From contig NZ_BAMO01000039.1 of the NCBI RefSeq assembly GCF_000615945.1, positions 1 to 48,408 of the forward strand: 48,408 nucleotides of DNA, written 5' to 3'. This DNA is from Caldalkalibacillus mannanilyticus JCM 10596. GTDB taxonomy: Bacteria > Bacillota > Bacilli > Caldalkalibacillales > JCM-10596. Position numbers and translations under genes: made by a program. Positions 7,970 through 16,380 of the stretch are shown here, piece by piece (within the stretch, counting starts at the first letter, position 1; each line of letters opens with the position of its first letter). Under the pieces are notes generated by a model. It was not told the DNA's origin, made no database searches, and was given only the letters and a program-made list of their open reading frames with translations.

Positions 7970-8013
7970 TAAATTAACAATTAACAATTAACAATTAACA
8001 AATCGTTAATTTA
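7970..8013 (+). promoter_or_regulatory. Tandem AATTAAC half-sites and dyad: probable NrtR operator
   Basis: Four head-to-tail copies of AATTAAC (7972-7978, 7979-7985, 7986-7992, 7993-7999) are followed by the inverted copy GTTAATT (8005-8011). The last direct copy and the inverted one form a 19-bp palindrome with a 5-nt centre, and the first copy forms a wider 9-bp inverted repeat with it (7970-7978, 8005-8013). The array begins directly after the -10 element. NrtR regulators are known to bind AT-rich palindromes of about 20 bp before NAD genes, so autorepression is the natural reading. Confidence 0.65.
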
Positions 8014-8077
8014 TAAAATGCAAACCTGACCCTATAGCAGAATATGAACCTGTTGCAGAATCATGGAGGAAATAGAT

Positions 8078-8878
8078 ATGGCAAAATATAACTCAGAAGA
8101 AGAAGTATTGGCACATTATGATGCAAGAAAGTATCGAACGCCAGATGGGTATACAAGTGATATTGCTGTTTTTACCATCATCTCAGAGGAAGTAGAAATG
8201 TATAAGCCTCCGACCAAAAGCTTAAAGCTCATGCTGATTAAGCGAGCGGAGAAAGATGCAGAAGGAGAACCCAACATAGAGGGAGGAAAATGGGCATTGC
8301 CGGGTGGCTTTATCCAGCCGGATGAAACGGCATTTGAGGCAGCGAAAAGAGAGCTAGAAGAGGAAACAGGAGTAACAGATATTCATATTCAGCATTTCGG
8401 TGTCTATGATCAGCCAGGACGAGATAAAAGAGGCTGGATCATCTCGAATGCACACTATGCGATCGTTCCCGAAGATTATCTCAGCAAGAGAAAGGCAGCA
8501 GACGATGCAGAAGAAGTAGAATTATTTACACTGGAAGAGGTCTTTCAATTGGATCTTGCTTTTGACCATCGGCAGATTATTGAAGAGGCGCTCGGCTTCA
8601 TTAAGAGAGATTTGCTGCTGAAAACCATTGCCCAGAAATTTCTGCCCTCAGAATTTGTTTTGTCTGAACTTCAAGGAGTGCTGCTAACCGTAAGTGACGA
8701 TCCTTCGATTAAATCAGACCCAGCCTTCTTTCGCAAAGCACCTACCCTGCCTTTTTTGGAGAAGATCAAAGAAAACGGGGAGTATAAGAAATCCAATCGA
8801 TATTCGAAGACTCCAGCGCAGCTGTACCGATTTGTCGCTTATGAACCATCATTATCCATTTATACAATGAGAGCCTAA
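8078..8878 (+). CDS. nrtR: NrtR-type Nudix-related transcriptional regulator of NAD metabolism
   Basis: The 266-residue protein has an N-terminal Nudix domain and a C-terminal winged-helix region (about 180-260, including SELQGVLLTVSDDPSI and the closing KKSNRYSKTPAQLYRF). This is the architecture of NrtR repressors, which sense ADP-ribose made from NAD and release DNA. The Nudix box is intact (G77, E83, R91, E92, E95, E96, G98), so it may also hydrolyse ADP-ribose, unlike NrtR proteins with a degenerate box. ATG 8078 is chosen because GGAGGA at 8066-8071 precedes it by 6 nt; the upstream ATG 8063 overlaps that site. It leads a complete NAD salvage operon and probably regulates it. Confidence 0.85.
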   Translation: MAKYNSEEEVLAHYDARKYRTPDGYTSDIAVFTIISEEVEMYKPPTKSLKLMLIKRAEKDAEGEPNIEGGKWALPGGFIQPDETAFEAAKRELEEETGVTDIHIQHFGVYDQPGRDKRGWIISNAHYAIVPEDYLSKRKAADDAEEVELFTLEEVFQLDLAFDHRQIIEEALGFIKRDLLLKTIAQKFLPSEFVLSELQGVLLTVSDDPSIKSDPAFFRKAPTLPFLEKIKENGEYKKSNRYSKTPAQLYRFVAYEPSLSIYTMRA

Positions 8879-8895
8879 GTAAAGGAGAGAGAATT

Positions 8896-9447
8896 ATGGA
8901 GAAAAAAGCTTTAATTAATATTGATTACACATGGGATTTTGTTGCAGATCAAGGAGCGTTAACGTGTGGGAAACCCGCACAAGAAATTGAAGAGGCGATT
9001 GTGAATATAACGGAAGAAATGATTAAGAACCAAGACTTTGTCGTCTTTGCTCTAGATGTACATGAAGAGGGAGATCCTTTTCATCCCGAAACAAGTTTGT
9101 TTCCACCACACAATCTTAGAGGAACAAAGGGAAGAGATTTATATGGCCGCCTTCATGAACTATATAAAGTAAATCAAGAGAGGGACAACGTCTATTCCTT
9201 GGATAAGACAAGATATAGTGCATTTGCCGGTACGGATCTTGAGATAAGGTTAAGAGAACGAGGGATTACAGAAGTTCATCTTGTTGGAGTGTGTACAGAC
9301 ATCTGTGTACTGCATACCGCTGTGGATGCCTATAATAAAGGGTTTCAAATTGTGATTCACGAGAAAGCGGTGGCTAGTTTTAATCAAGCAGGTCACGAGT
9401 GGGCATTAGGTCATTTTAAAGGATGCTTAAACGCCAAAATCGTGTAA
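8896..9447 (+). CDS. pncA: Nicotinamidase PncA (isochorismatase fold)
   Basis: PncA deamidates nicotinamide to nicotinic acid, the first step of the Preiss-Handler salvage route. The 183-residue protein has the catalytic triad of the family: Asp10 in INIDYTWDF, Lys104 in DKTRYSAF and Cys137 in GVCTDICVLHTA. Metal ligands appear in ALDVHEEGDPFHPET (Asp54, His56 and a following His). Length and motifs match B. subtilis YueJ/PncA. It sits 17 bp after nrtR with a GGAGAGAG ribosome-binding site. Confidence 0.92.
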   Translation: MEKKALINIDYTWDFVADQGALTCGKPAQEIEEAIVNITEEMIKNQDFVVFALDVHEEGDPFHPETSLFPPHNLRGTKGRDLYGRLHELYKVNQERDNVYSLDKTRYSAFAGTDLEIRLRERGITEVHLVGVCTDICVLHTAVDAYNKGFQIVIHEKAVASFNQAGHEWALGHFKGCLNAKIV

Positions 9448-9476
9448 AGAAGCAGCTAGAAAAGGGGAGAGGGAGA

Positions 9477-10958
9477 ATGAGAAAAGAATATGTGGACGAT
9501 AGTTTAGCTTTGCATACCGATGCCTATCAGATCAACATGGTTGAAACCTACTGGCATGATCAGATGCACAAGCGAAAAGCTGTGTTTGAGCTATTTTTTA
9601 GAAAATTACCCTTCGGCAATGGATATGGTGTCTATGCAGGGTTAGAGAGAATCATCGAATATATTAAGGGCTTTCGCTTTACCGAAAGCGATATTGAGTA
9701 TCTAAGAGATGAATTTGGCTATGAGGAAGAATACCTTCAATTTCTGCAAAATATTCAATTTACCGGGAATATTCGCTCCTTAAGAGAAGGAGAATTGGTT
9801 TTTGGAAATGAAGCCATTCTTCAAGTAGAATCAACTCTAGCAGAGGCACAGTTAATTGAAACCGCCCTTTTAAACATTGTTAATTATCAGACGCTGGTGG
9901 CTACGAAGGCTTCAAGAATTAAACAAGTGATCGGTCAGGCGAAGGCAATGGAATTCGGGACTCGTCGAGCTCATGAAATGGATGCTGCTATATGGGGAAC
10001 AAGAGCTGCCTTTATCGCTGGCTTTGATGCCACAAGTAATGTGCGAGCAGGAAAGAAATTTGGGATTCCTGTTTCGGGAACTCATGCTCATTCTATGATT
10101 CAAACCTATCGCAGCGATTATGTGGCGATGAAAAAGTATGCGGAAAGCTGTGTTCGTAGAAGGAATAAAGTCTTTATTCCTCTTGTAGATACCTATGATA
10201 CCCTTCGTTCTGGAGTTCCAGCAGCGATTAGAGTAGCCAAGGAATTTGAGGGGCAAATCGAGTTTGCAGGTATCCGTCTAGACAGTGGAGATATGGCTTA
10301 CTTGTCCAAGGAAGCAAGAAAGCTCTTGAATGAGGCTGGATTTACACAGACACAAATTGTTGCCTCGAATGATTTAGATGAATATACGATTATTCATCTG
10401 AAAGCACAAGGGGCGGAGATTGATATATGGGGAATTGGAACAAAGCTGATTACGGCTTTTGACCAGCCTGCTCTCGGCGCTGTCTATAAAATCGTAGCGA
10501 TTGAGGACGAGCATGGTAAAATGGTAGACACCATCAAAATCTCTTCCAATCCTGAAAAGGTAACGACACCAGGAATGAAAAAGCTATACAGGGTGATTAA
10601 CCAAGTGAATCAACGCTCGGAAGGGGATTATATTGCACTGGCGAATGAAAATCCTAATCAAGAGGAACGCCTAAAGATGTTTCATCCCGTTCATACCTTC
10701 GTTAGCAAGTTTGTGACCAATTTTGAAGCGAGAGAGCTTCATGTTGATGTCTTTAAACAGGGCAAACAAGTCTATGAGAATCCACCAATAACAGACATTC
10801 AAAAATATGTGGCTAAGAATTTAGATTTCTTATGGGACGAGTATAAACGCACCATGAATCCCGAAGAATACCCAGTGGACTTAAGTCAGCAATGTTGGGA
10901 TAATAAGATGCAGATTATCAGGAACATTCAGCATGAAATGGAGAAACCCAAACCCTAA
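9477..10958 (+). CDS. pncB: Nicotinate phosphoribosyltransferase PncB
   Basis: This enzyme makes nicotinate mononucleotide from nicotinate and PRPP, with ATP hydrolysis. The 493-residue protein has TDAYQINM near the N-terminus, FGTRRAHEMDAAIWGTRAAFIAG, and VSGTHAHS. The last contains the His phosphorylated in this family. GIRLDSGDMAYLS follows, with IWGIGTKLITAFDQPALGAVYK for phosphate and substrate binding. ATG 9477 is preferred because GGGGAGAGGGAG precedes it; the in-frame start at 9423 would overlap the end of pncA. Gene order pncA-pncB is as in B. subtilis yueJ-yueK. Confidence 0.93.
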   Translation: MRKEYVDDSLALHTDAYQINMVETYWHDQMHKRKAVFELFFRKLPFGNGYGVYAGLERIIEYIKGFRFTESDIEYLRDEFGYEEEYLQFLQNIQFTGNIRSLREGELVFGNEAILQVESTLAEAQLIETALLNIVNYQTLVATKASRIKQVIGQAKAMEFGTRRAHEMDAAIWGTRAAFIAGFDATSNVRAGKKFGIPVSGTHAHSMIQTYRSDYVAMKKYAESCVRRRNKVFIPLVDTYDTLRSGVPAAIRVAKEFEGQIEFAGIRLDSGDMAYLSKEARKLLNEAGFTQTQIVASNDLDEYTIIHLKAQGAEIDIWGIGTKLITAFDQPALGAVYKIVAIEDEHGKMVDTIKISSNPEKVTTPGMKKLYRVINQVNQRSEGDYIALANENPNQEERLKMFHPVHTFVSKFVTNFEARELHVDVFKQGKQVYENPPITDIQKYVAKNLDFLWDEYKRTMNPEEYPVDLSQQCWDNKMQIIRNIQHEMEKPKP

Positions 10959-11049
10959 GGTGGGTAAGCCTGCGTAGGATTGTACAGGAGCATAGAGAAG
11001 AAAAGAACGCTTGAGTATAGAAAGAAAAAGAAGAAGGAGGGGGATGGGA

Positions 11050-11682
11050 ATGGCGAAGATAGGCATATATGGTTCATCCTTTGATCCAATCACAAACGTT
11101 CATTTATGGACAGCTTCGACAGTGGCGCATCGCAAGAAATTAGATAGGGTGATTTTTCTTCCTTCCTCTAATAAGAGAATTGATAAGAAAACGAAAACCG
11201 ATGATCGGCATCGAGTGGAAATGATTAAATTAGCCATCCAGAACAATCCTAAATTTGAATTGGATACATATGAGCTGCAAGTTCTCCCTGGAAAGCAATA
11301 CACGTATTATACAATGGAATATTTTAAGAACAAGGACAAGGGAGACGAAGTGTTTTTTATTATGGGAGCGGATCTGCTTGTCGATATCGCTGCGGGAAAA
11401 TGGCGCTTTGCAGAGGAATTAATCGCTAGAAATCAATTTATCATCATGGCTCGCAATGGAGTGGACATGCTTGGTACTATTGCTCATTCCGCCTTGTTAC
11501 GAAATTATGATGATGGTCGTTTTCAGCTGCTGGACAAGGGATTAGCTATGGAGATCAGCTCTACTTATATTAGGGAAGAACTAGCGCGTGGGGGTGAACC
11601 GCGATACCTGCTTCCAGAGGAGTGTTATCGCTATATTAAAGAACAAGGAATCTATGCGGAATCGGATAGGGAATTAGAATAG
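11050..11682 (+). CDS. nadD: Nicotinate-nucleotide adenylyltransferase NadD
   Basis: NadD joins nicotinate mononucleotide to AMP, giving deamido-NAD. The 210-residue protein has the nucleotidyltransferase signature [15 protein letters not shown] (GxFDPxxxxH). It also has a central [17 protein letters not shown] substrate-binding block and the ISSTYIRE motif with the catalytic loop. ATG 11050 is chosen because AGAAGGAGGGGG ends 6-7 nt before it; the ATG at 11044 is too close. The second Gly of the usual GGxFDP is Ser and the motif reads TNVH rather than HxGH, so it belongs to a divergent branch. A second, housekeeping nadD elsewhere in the genome is possible. Confidence 0.88.
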   Translation: MAKIGIYGSSFDPITNVHLWTASTVAHRKKLDRVIFLPSSNKRIDKKTKTDDRHRVEMIKLAIQNNPKFELDTYELQVLPGKQYTYYTMEYFKNKDKGDEVFFIMGADLLVDIAAGKWRFAEELIARNQFIIMARNGVDMLGTIAHSALLRNYDDGRFQLLDKGLAMEISSTYIREELARGGEPRYLLPEECYRYIKEQGIYAESDRELE

Positions 11683-11693
11683 GAGGGAATAGG

Positions 11694-12521
11694 ATGGAAG
11701 CCATGCAAAAAACAATTATTGAAGCAATGAAAACCAAACCAGTCATTGATGTTCAAGAGGAAATAAGAAAAAGTATTGATTTATTGAAGACGTATGCCAA
11801 AAAACATCCTTTTATTACATCCTTTGTACTGGGGCTTTCTGGTGGACAGGATTCAACGTTAGCCGGTAAATTGGCTCAATTGGCTGTGGATGAACTCAAC
11901 CAAGAGGAAGGGACAAGTAAGTATCAATTTATCGCGGTACGACTTCCTTATGGTATTCAGAAAGACGAAGCAGATTGTCAGGATGCAATTCAATTTATTA
12001 ATCCAAGCAAACTCTACACCGTGAACATTAAGCCAGCGGTAGATGCTAGTATAGCTTCCTTGAAGGATGCTGGTGTTACGCTAAGTGACTTTCTCAAGGG
12101 AAATGAAAAAGCCAGAGAGAGAATGAAGGTACAGTATAGTATTGCCGGAGCCCATCAAGGCGTGGTTCTTGGGACAGACCATTCAGCAGAAGCCATTACG
12201 GGCTTTTATACTAAATTCGGAGATGGAGCAGCGGATCTTGTTCCTATCTTCCGTTTAAATAAAAGACAAGGAAAGCAATTGTTACAAGAACTAGGCTGCC
12301 CAGAGCATCTCTATCTCAAAAAGCCTACAGCGGATCTAGAAGATGATAAACCTCAATTGCCTGATGAAACAGCCTTAGGAGTCACCTATGAAGAAATAGA
12401 TGATTATCTAGAAGGCAAAAAAGTAGAGGAACAAAGTCGTCAAAGGATTGAGGAATGGTATAGCAGAACAGAGCATAAAAGAATGGCTCCTATCTCCGTA
12501 TTTGATGATTGGTGGAAGTAG
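11694..12521 (+). CDS. nadE: Ammonia-dependent NAD synthetase NadE
   Basis: NadE amidates deamido-NAD to NAD with ATP and ammonia, finishing the salvage route. The 275-residue protein has the PP-loop [13 protein letters not shown] (residues 47-59), [26 protein letters not shown] for ATP/NaAD binding, and the terminal [14 protein letters not shown]. It lacks a glutaminase domain, so it must use free ammonia. Length matches B. subtilis NadE (272). It follows nadD by 11 bp with AGGAGGG before the start and closes the operon at a strong terminator. Confidence 0.95.
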   Translation: MEAMQKTIIEAMKTKPVIDVQEEIRKSIDLLKTYAKKHPFITSFVLGLSGGQDSTLAGKLAQLAVDELNQEEGTSKYQFIAVRLPYGIQKDEADCQDAIQFINPSKLYTVNIKPAVDASIASLKDAGVTLSDFLKGNEKARERMKVQYSIAGAHQGVVLGTDHSAEAITGFYTKFGDGAADLVPIFRLNKRQGKQLLQELGCPEHLYLKKPTADLEDDKPQLPDETALGVTYEEIDDYLEGKKVEEQSRQRIEEWYSRTEHKRMAPISVFDDWWK

Positions 12522-12543
12522 AGGGAGGAAGCACAAAAGTACA

Positions 12544-12583
12544 AAAAGCACAAAGGAATCTGATTAGATTCTTTTGTGCTTTT
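12544..12583. terminator. Bidirectional terminator between nadE and the metal ABC operon
   Basis: A 17-bp stem with one mismatch pairs 12544-12560 with 12567-12583 around a 6-nt loop. A-rich and T-rich arms give U-tracts in both directions, suiting the convergent genes. Confidence 0.85.
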
Positions 12584-12601
12584 GCATATGCCAATCTGCG
12601 A

Positions 12602-13564
12602 CTATTGGGATAGTCCCTCTACAATGGTTTTTACATTTGAACGCATCATATCAATATAGTTTTCTGCGCCAGAACCAGGTAAGCCGATAGAATCGGTGAA
12701 TACTTCTCCTGCAATTTCAATTCCAGCTTCACTAGCGACTCGATCCATGGGTCTTGAATCCACACTTGTTTCTAGAAAGACAGCGGGAAGCTGTCTAGAC
12801 GTGATAACCTCTACTAAACGTTCGATTTGTCGTGCACTTCCTTCTTCGTGAGCATTAATTTCCCATATAGATTCATAATCGAACCCATAGCCTTCAGCAA
12901 AGTATTTGAAGGCACTTTCGCTGGTTATCACCACTCTTTTCTCTGCTGGGATTTGCTTCACTTGTTCCTCAATCCATTGATCAAGCTCTTTTAGCTCGGT
13001 AAGATAACGATCTAAGTTTTGTTGGTAATAGCTTTCTCCCTCGGGGTCTAGCTCGATGAGAGCTTTTGCTACATTCTGTGCATAAATCATAACATGCTTA
13101 GGATTGAGCCAAGCATGAGGGTCCTCTTTCCCAGATAATTCTCCAGCTTCTGCGCTTAATGGAATGGCAGGGACTCCTTCTGTCAGGATGATCTCACGTC
13201 CAGCACTTTCTGCATTTTGCGCTAAGTTACGAATCCAATAATCCATGTTAAACCCATTATAAAACAAAAGATCGGCATCTGAGATCAGCTTAAATGTACT
13301 AGGAGTAGGTTCAAATTCGTGTGGATCTTCTCCGATAGGGGTTAAGAAATCAGCTTGAATTCGATCTCCTCCAATATGAGTGACAATATCGTGAATGACA
13401 CTAAAAGAAGAAACCACATGAGGTTTATCTTTTTCTATGGGCTGTCCTAAAGAGCCCAGCGCACAACCTGACAATAGCATCATAAATCCAAGGCTCATAA
13501 CTAGAATCAGAATTCCTTTTGCTCTCCAGTTTGTTTTGTTTCGTAATAATTGTAAATTTTTCAT
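12602..13564 (-). CDS. Metal ABC transporter substrate-binding lipoprotein (MntA/TroA type)
   Basis: This cluster A-I binding protein captures Mn2+ or Zn2+ outside the membrane and delivers it to the permease. The lipobox LLSGC follows a hydrophobic signal. Metal-ligand regions of the family are visible: HDIVTHIGG, DPHEFEPTPS, EDPHAWLNP, INAHEEGS with the Glu, and the C-terminal VFTDSIG Asp. The His-rich loop common in zinc-specific ZnuA proteins is absent, which favours manganese, but specificity cannot be settled. It is the last gene of the ATPase-permease-binding-protein operon, 70 bp after the permease, with AAGGAG before the start. Confidence 0.9.
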   Translation of the reverse strand: MKNLQLLRNKTNWRAKGILILVMSLGFMMLLSGCALGSLGQPIEKDKPHVVSSFSVIHDIVTHIGGDRIQADFLTPIGEDPHEFEPTPSTFKLISDADLLFYNGFNMDYWIRNLAQNAESAGREIILTEGVPAIPLSAEAGELSGKEDPHAWLNPKHVMIYAQNVAKALIELDPEGESYYQQNLDRYLTELKELDQWIEEQVKQIPAEKRVVITSESAFKYFAEGYGFDYESIWEINAHEEGSARQIERLVEVITSRQLPAVFLETSVDSRPMDRVASEAGIEIAGEVFTDSIGLPGSGAENYIDMMRSNVKTIVEGLSQ

Positions 13565-13634
13565 GACACATTTCTCCTTCTCCGTTTTTTTCTCCCTTTT
13601 TCTAGGCTTGGGAGATGTATGTTATCTATGATGT

Positions 13635-14519
13635 TTATTCATTGATGGCTTTACGTAAGCGACGAGTCTTAATGGCTTTAGATAGAATACCTTGCTTGGG
13701 TGAAAATAACATAGCCAGCATAAAGAAGAAAGTAGCAACAAGAACGATGGCTGCACCAGAAGAAACATCGAGCGTGTAGGATAGAAATAAACCTGACACA
13801 GATGAGAGAACACCGATGAAGCTTGATATCCAAAGCATGATACTTAAGCGATCAGTAAGAAGGTAGGCTGTAGCCCCTGGAGTAATCAACATAGCCACAA
13901 CCAAGACGATCCCAACCGTTTTTAAGGATGCTACTGTGACAAGAGAAAGTAACAGCATCAGAAAATAATGAATCAGGTTGGTTGGCAGTCCAATTGCTTT
14001 AGACATAATCGGATCGAAAGTAGAAATCAATAATTCCTTGAAGAATAAGATAATAACAGCCAGTACGATCACTCCGATTACAGCAACAATGACTAAATCT
14101 TGAGAGGAAACGCCTAAGACATTCCCAAATAAAATATGGTAAAGATCGACACTGACACCGCGCATTAAATTAATTAGAACAATTCCTAAAGCAAAGGCTG
14201 CGGTAAACATGATTCCAATGGCAGAGTCTTCCTTAATCCGTGTATTCTGAGAAATATACCCGATTCCAATGGCAGTGAGTACTCCTGTAACCACGGCTCC
14301 CCAAAAAAATCCAATCCCAAGCATATAGGAGATAGCTACTCCCGGAAGGACAGCGTGTGAAATCGCATCTCCCATTAAAGCCATTCCTCTTAGAATGATA
14401 AAGCAACCAATTACGCCACAGATGATTCCAACGAGGATCGAAGCGATCAAGGCTTGCTGTAAGTAGGTATACCTAAAAAGCGAATCAATAAATTGATAAA
14501 GGGATTGTATGATCATCAT
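13635..14519 (-). CDS. Metal ABC transporter permease (MntC/ZnuB family)
   Basis: The 294-residue protein is a multi-spanning ABC-3 family permease with about eight to nine hydrophobic helices. It has the family block RGMALMGDAISHAVLPGVAISY near the N-terminus and the EDSAIGIMFTAAFALGIVL segment. It forms the membrane channel for the Mn/Zn importer. The start at 14519 is chosen because its ATG overlaps the TGA of the ATPase gene (ATGA), a coupled arrangement; the longer frame to 14591 would overlap the ATPase by 76 bp. Confidence 0.92.
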   Translation of the reverse strand: MMIIQSLYQFIDSLFRYTYLQQALIASILVGIICGVIGCFIILRGMALMGDAISHAVLPGVAISYMLGIGFFWGAVVTGVLTAIGIGYISQNTRIKEDSAIGIMFTAAFALGIVLINLMRGVSVDLYHILFGNVLGVSSQDLVIVAVIGVIVLAVIILFFKELLISTFDPIMSKAIGLPTNLIHYFLMLLLSLVTVASLKTVGIVLVVAMLITPGATAYLLTDRLSIMLWISSFIGVLSSVSGLFLSYTLDVSSGAAIVLVATFFFMLAMLFSPKQGILSKAIKTRRLRKAINE

Positions 14520-15301
14520 TGATTTATCACCATCACTTGATTTTCTTTGTGGATCATCGTTAATTGGTTTCCGTAAGTGCGATCCAGCCATTCTGGTTGG
14601 AACATCTCTTCCGAAGGTCCATAGCCAATGATCTCCTGATTGATTAGAAGCAGGCGATCAAAATAGTGGGTTGCCTTACTTAAATCGTGGTGAACCACAA
14701 CGATGGTCTTTCCTTCTGAGATAAGCTGTCGAAGCTGGGCAAGAATAATTTGCTCAGTTGCCACGTCCACCCCGACAAATGGCTCATCAAGTAGAAATAG
14801 ATCTGCTTCCTGGGCGAGTGCTCGAGCTAAGAAAACTCTCTGCTGTTGTCCGCCAGACAACTGACCAATTTGGCGCTTAGCCAAGCTCGTTAAGCCTACT
14901 TTCTCTAAGGCGGCAGATACGATTTGGCGATCTTTCTCCTTTTCTCTGCGGAACCAGCCCATAAGCGGATAACGCCCCATCATAACAACATCCTTCACTA
15001 ATACAGGGAAGTCCCAATCAATATCGGAGCGCTGAGGGACATAGGCAATTCTTTTGCGTACTTTTTTCACGGCTTGATTGAAAATCCGGATCTCTCCAGA
15101 ATCTATAGGAATAAGTCCCATAACTCCTTTTAGGAAAGTAGACTTGCCAGCTCCATTTGGACCAATAATGCCAATCAGCTTTCCTTGTTCAAGAGTGACA
15201 GAGGAAGGCTTAAATACTTGCTTACCGTGATAGGAAACGGACAGCTGCTGAACTTGAATGGAGCTTAATGAATGCAGTTCTTCTGTATGATTAGAACTCA
15301 A
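14516..15301 (-). CDS. Metal ABC transporter ATP-binding protein
   Basis: The ATPase energises the Mn/Zn importer. Walker A GPNGAGKS, Q-loop YVPQRSDIDWDFP, signature LSGGQQQR, Walker B LFLLDEPFVGVD and the switch His in VVHHD are all intact. The TTG at 15301 is chosen as start because AGGAGG (15310-15315) lies 8 nt upstream, giving 261 residues. The frame continues upstream to 15361 without a better site. It is the first gene of the operon and is preceded by a leader of about 200 nt with two dyads. Confidence 0.92.
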   Translation of the reverse strand: MSSNHTEELHSLSSIQVQQLSVSYHGKQVFKPSSVTLEQGKLIGIIGPNGAGKSTFLKGVMGLIPIDSGEIRIFNQAVKKVRKRIAYVPQRSDIDWDFPVLVKDVVMMGRYPLMGWFRREKEKDRQIVSAALEKVGLTSLAKRQIGQLSGGQQQRVFLARALAQEADLFLLDEPFVGVDVATEQIILAQLRQLISEGKTIVVVHHDLSKATHYFDRLLLINQEIIGYGPSEEMFQPEWLDRTYGNQLTMIHKENQVMVINQ

Positions 15302-15342
15302 GGATAAAACCTCCTTACCTAGCAAATGTTTCGTATGGATAC

Positions 15343-15366
15343 AAAAGTTGCTCTTGTGCAACTTTT
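15343..15366 (-). promoter_or_regulatory. Downstream dyad of the metal ABC operon
   Basis: AAAAGTTG (15343-15350) and CAACTTTT (15359-15366) form an 8-bp perfect inverted repeat around 8 nt. Its core GTTGC-n6-GCAAC and flanks resemble the promoter-proximal dyad at 15486-15509. It lies inside the transcribed leader, so a bound metalloregulator could act as a roadblock. Confidence 0.5.
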
Positions 15367-15485
15367 TGTTAAAAATAAAATGGCATGAACAGGGGTCTGT
15401 TTATTACCAAGGATAAAAATACTATATGCTTTTGTGTAAAAAAAGTGATGGATCAGCCTAAAAAACCTTAAGTTTTACTGGACAA

Positions 15486-15509
15486 AAAGTTTTGCCTTAG
15501 TACAACTTT
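15486..15509 (-). promoter_or_regulatory. Promoter-proximal operator-like dyad of the metal ABC operon
   Basis: AAAGTT (15486-15491) and AACTTT (15504-15509) flank a core that reads TTTTGCCTTAG on the plus strand. On the minus strand it starts at the predicted transcription start. MntR-family regulators bind dyads of TTTGCC-like character. The assignment to MntR is an inference; no B. subtilis Zur-like site is seen. Confidence 0.5.
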
Positions 15510-15515
15510 AATCAA

Positions 15516-15543
15516 ATTATACCATGAACATTCCATTTGTCTA
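15516..15543 (-). promoter_or_regulatory. Promoter of the metal ABC operon
   Basis: On the minus strand TAGACA (15543-15538) and an extended -10 TGGTATAAT (TATAAT at 15521-15516) are separated by 16 bp. This gives a leader of about 200 nt before the ATPase start codon. Confidence 0.6.
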
Positions 15544-15617
15544 GAGGGAACATGTCTAAAATTTTTAACCATAAATAAGAGCATGTCGCATAGACATAGA
15601 GTAGGGGGTGTAAAGAA

Positions 15618-16325
15618 TTGTCAAATAAATTCAAAACCAATCGAAAAGGACCATTAAGAGGAAAACATATTTTTTTGATTGTTCTTATCTTATTAACCCT
15701 TATTTCGATTCAAGGCTTTGTTTTTGTTGAGAGAAATCTAGAACCAGCCTTGAAGGAGATTGCCCGTACTCATGTCAAACAAATTGCCATGCTTGCCATA
15801 AATGAAGCTATTTCCAAAAAAATAAGTGAAAGCTTTTCTGATGAGGATCAGCTTATTCATGAACGAACAGAAGGGAAGATAGCTTACATTTCTTTTGATC
15901 AGTCGAAACATGCCAGAATTGTCACTCAAGTAACGGATCGAGCGAACCAAACACTAATGGAGCTCTATCAACAGCCTGTTTCTATTCCCATAGGTCAGGC
16001 GCTAAATAGTAATATTTTGTCTCAGTTAGGTCCTGATGTACCGATTACGCTGATTCCGATGGGAGCGGCAAGAGCAGATATTGATGTCAGAATGCAGGAA
16101 GCTGGGATCAACAATGTCATGATTGTCGTTTACTTGAGAATTGAAGCAGATGTACGAATTGTTATTCCTTTTTCTTCGGATGAAGCTGTGGTGACAACGG
16201 AATTTCCGATTGATCATATTTTTGTTCAAGGAGAGGTTCCTGAATATTATTTTAAAGGGGGAGATGGTCAAGTAACGCCTATCCCACATATGATGCCGGC
16301 AAAAAAAACGGATTCTAATGAATAA
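15618..16325 (+). CDS. yunB: Sporulation protein YunB
   Basis: The 235-residue protein has one N-terminal transmembrane helix (about 18-37) and an extracytoplasmic domain with the YunB pattern: ARTHVKQIAMLAINEAISKKI, then SIPIGQALNSNILSQLGPDVPITLIPMGAARADIDV. In B. subtilis yunB is SigE-controlled and needed for proper sporulation; its biochemical role is unknown. Translation starts at TTG 15618 with AGGGGGTG upstream. It faces lytH (yunA) convergently, as the two are neighbours in B. subtilis. Confidence 0.9.
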   Translation: MSNKFKTNRKGPLRGKHIFLIVLILLTLISIQGFVFVERNLEPALKEIARTHVKQIAMLAINEAISKKISESFSDEDQLIHERTEGKIAYISFDQSKHARIVTQVTDRANQTLMELYQQPVSIPIGQALNSNILSQLGPDVPITLIPMGAARADIDVRMQEAGINNVMIVVYLRIEADVRIVIPFSSDEAVVTTEFPIDHIFVQGEVPEYYFKGGDGQVTPIPHMMPAKKTDSNE

Positions 16326-16341
16326 GTAAGGAGTTAAGTTG

Positions 16342-16380
16342 AAAAAAGACAACCTCAGAAGAGAAGAGGTTATCTTTTTT
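16342..16380. terminator. Bidirectional terminator between yunB and lytH
   Basis: AAAAAAGACAACCTC (16342-16356) pairs with GAGGTTATCTTTTTT (16366-16380) with one mismatch. The right arm contains the last codons and stop of lytH, so coding sequence and terminator overlap. Confidence 0.85.

Noticed and set aside
7972-7999. Short CRISPR-like tandem repeat
   Set aside because: The unit is 7 bp with no spacers and no cas genes nearby; it is better read as operator half-sites.
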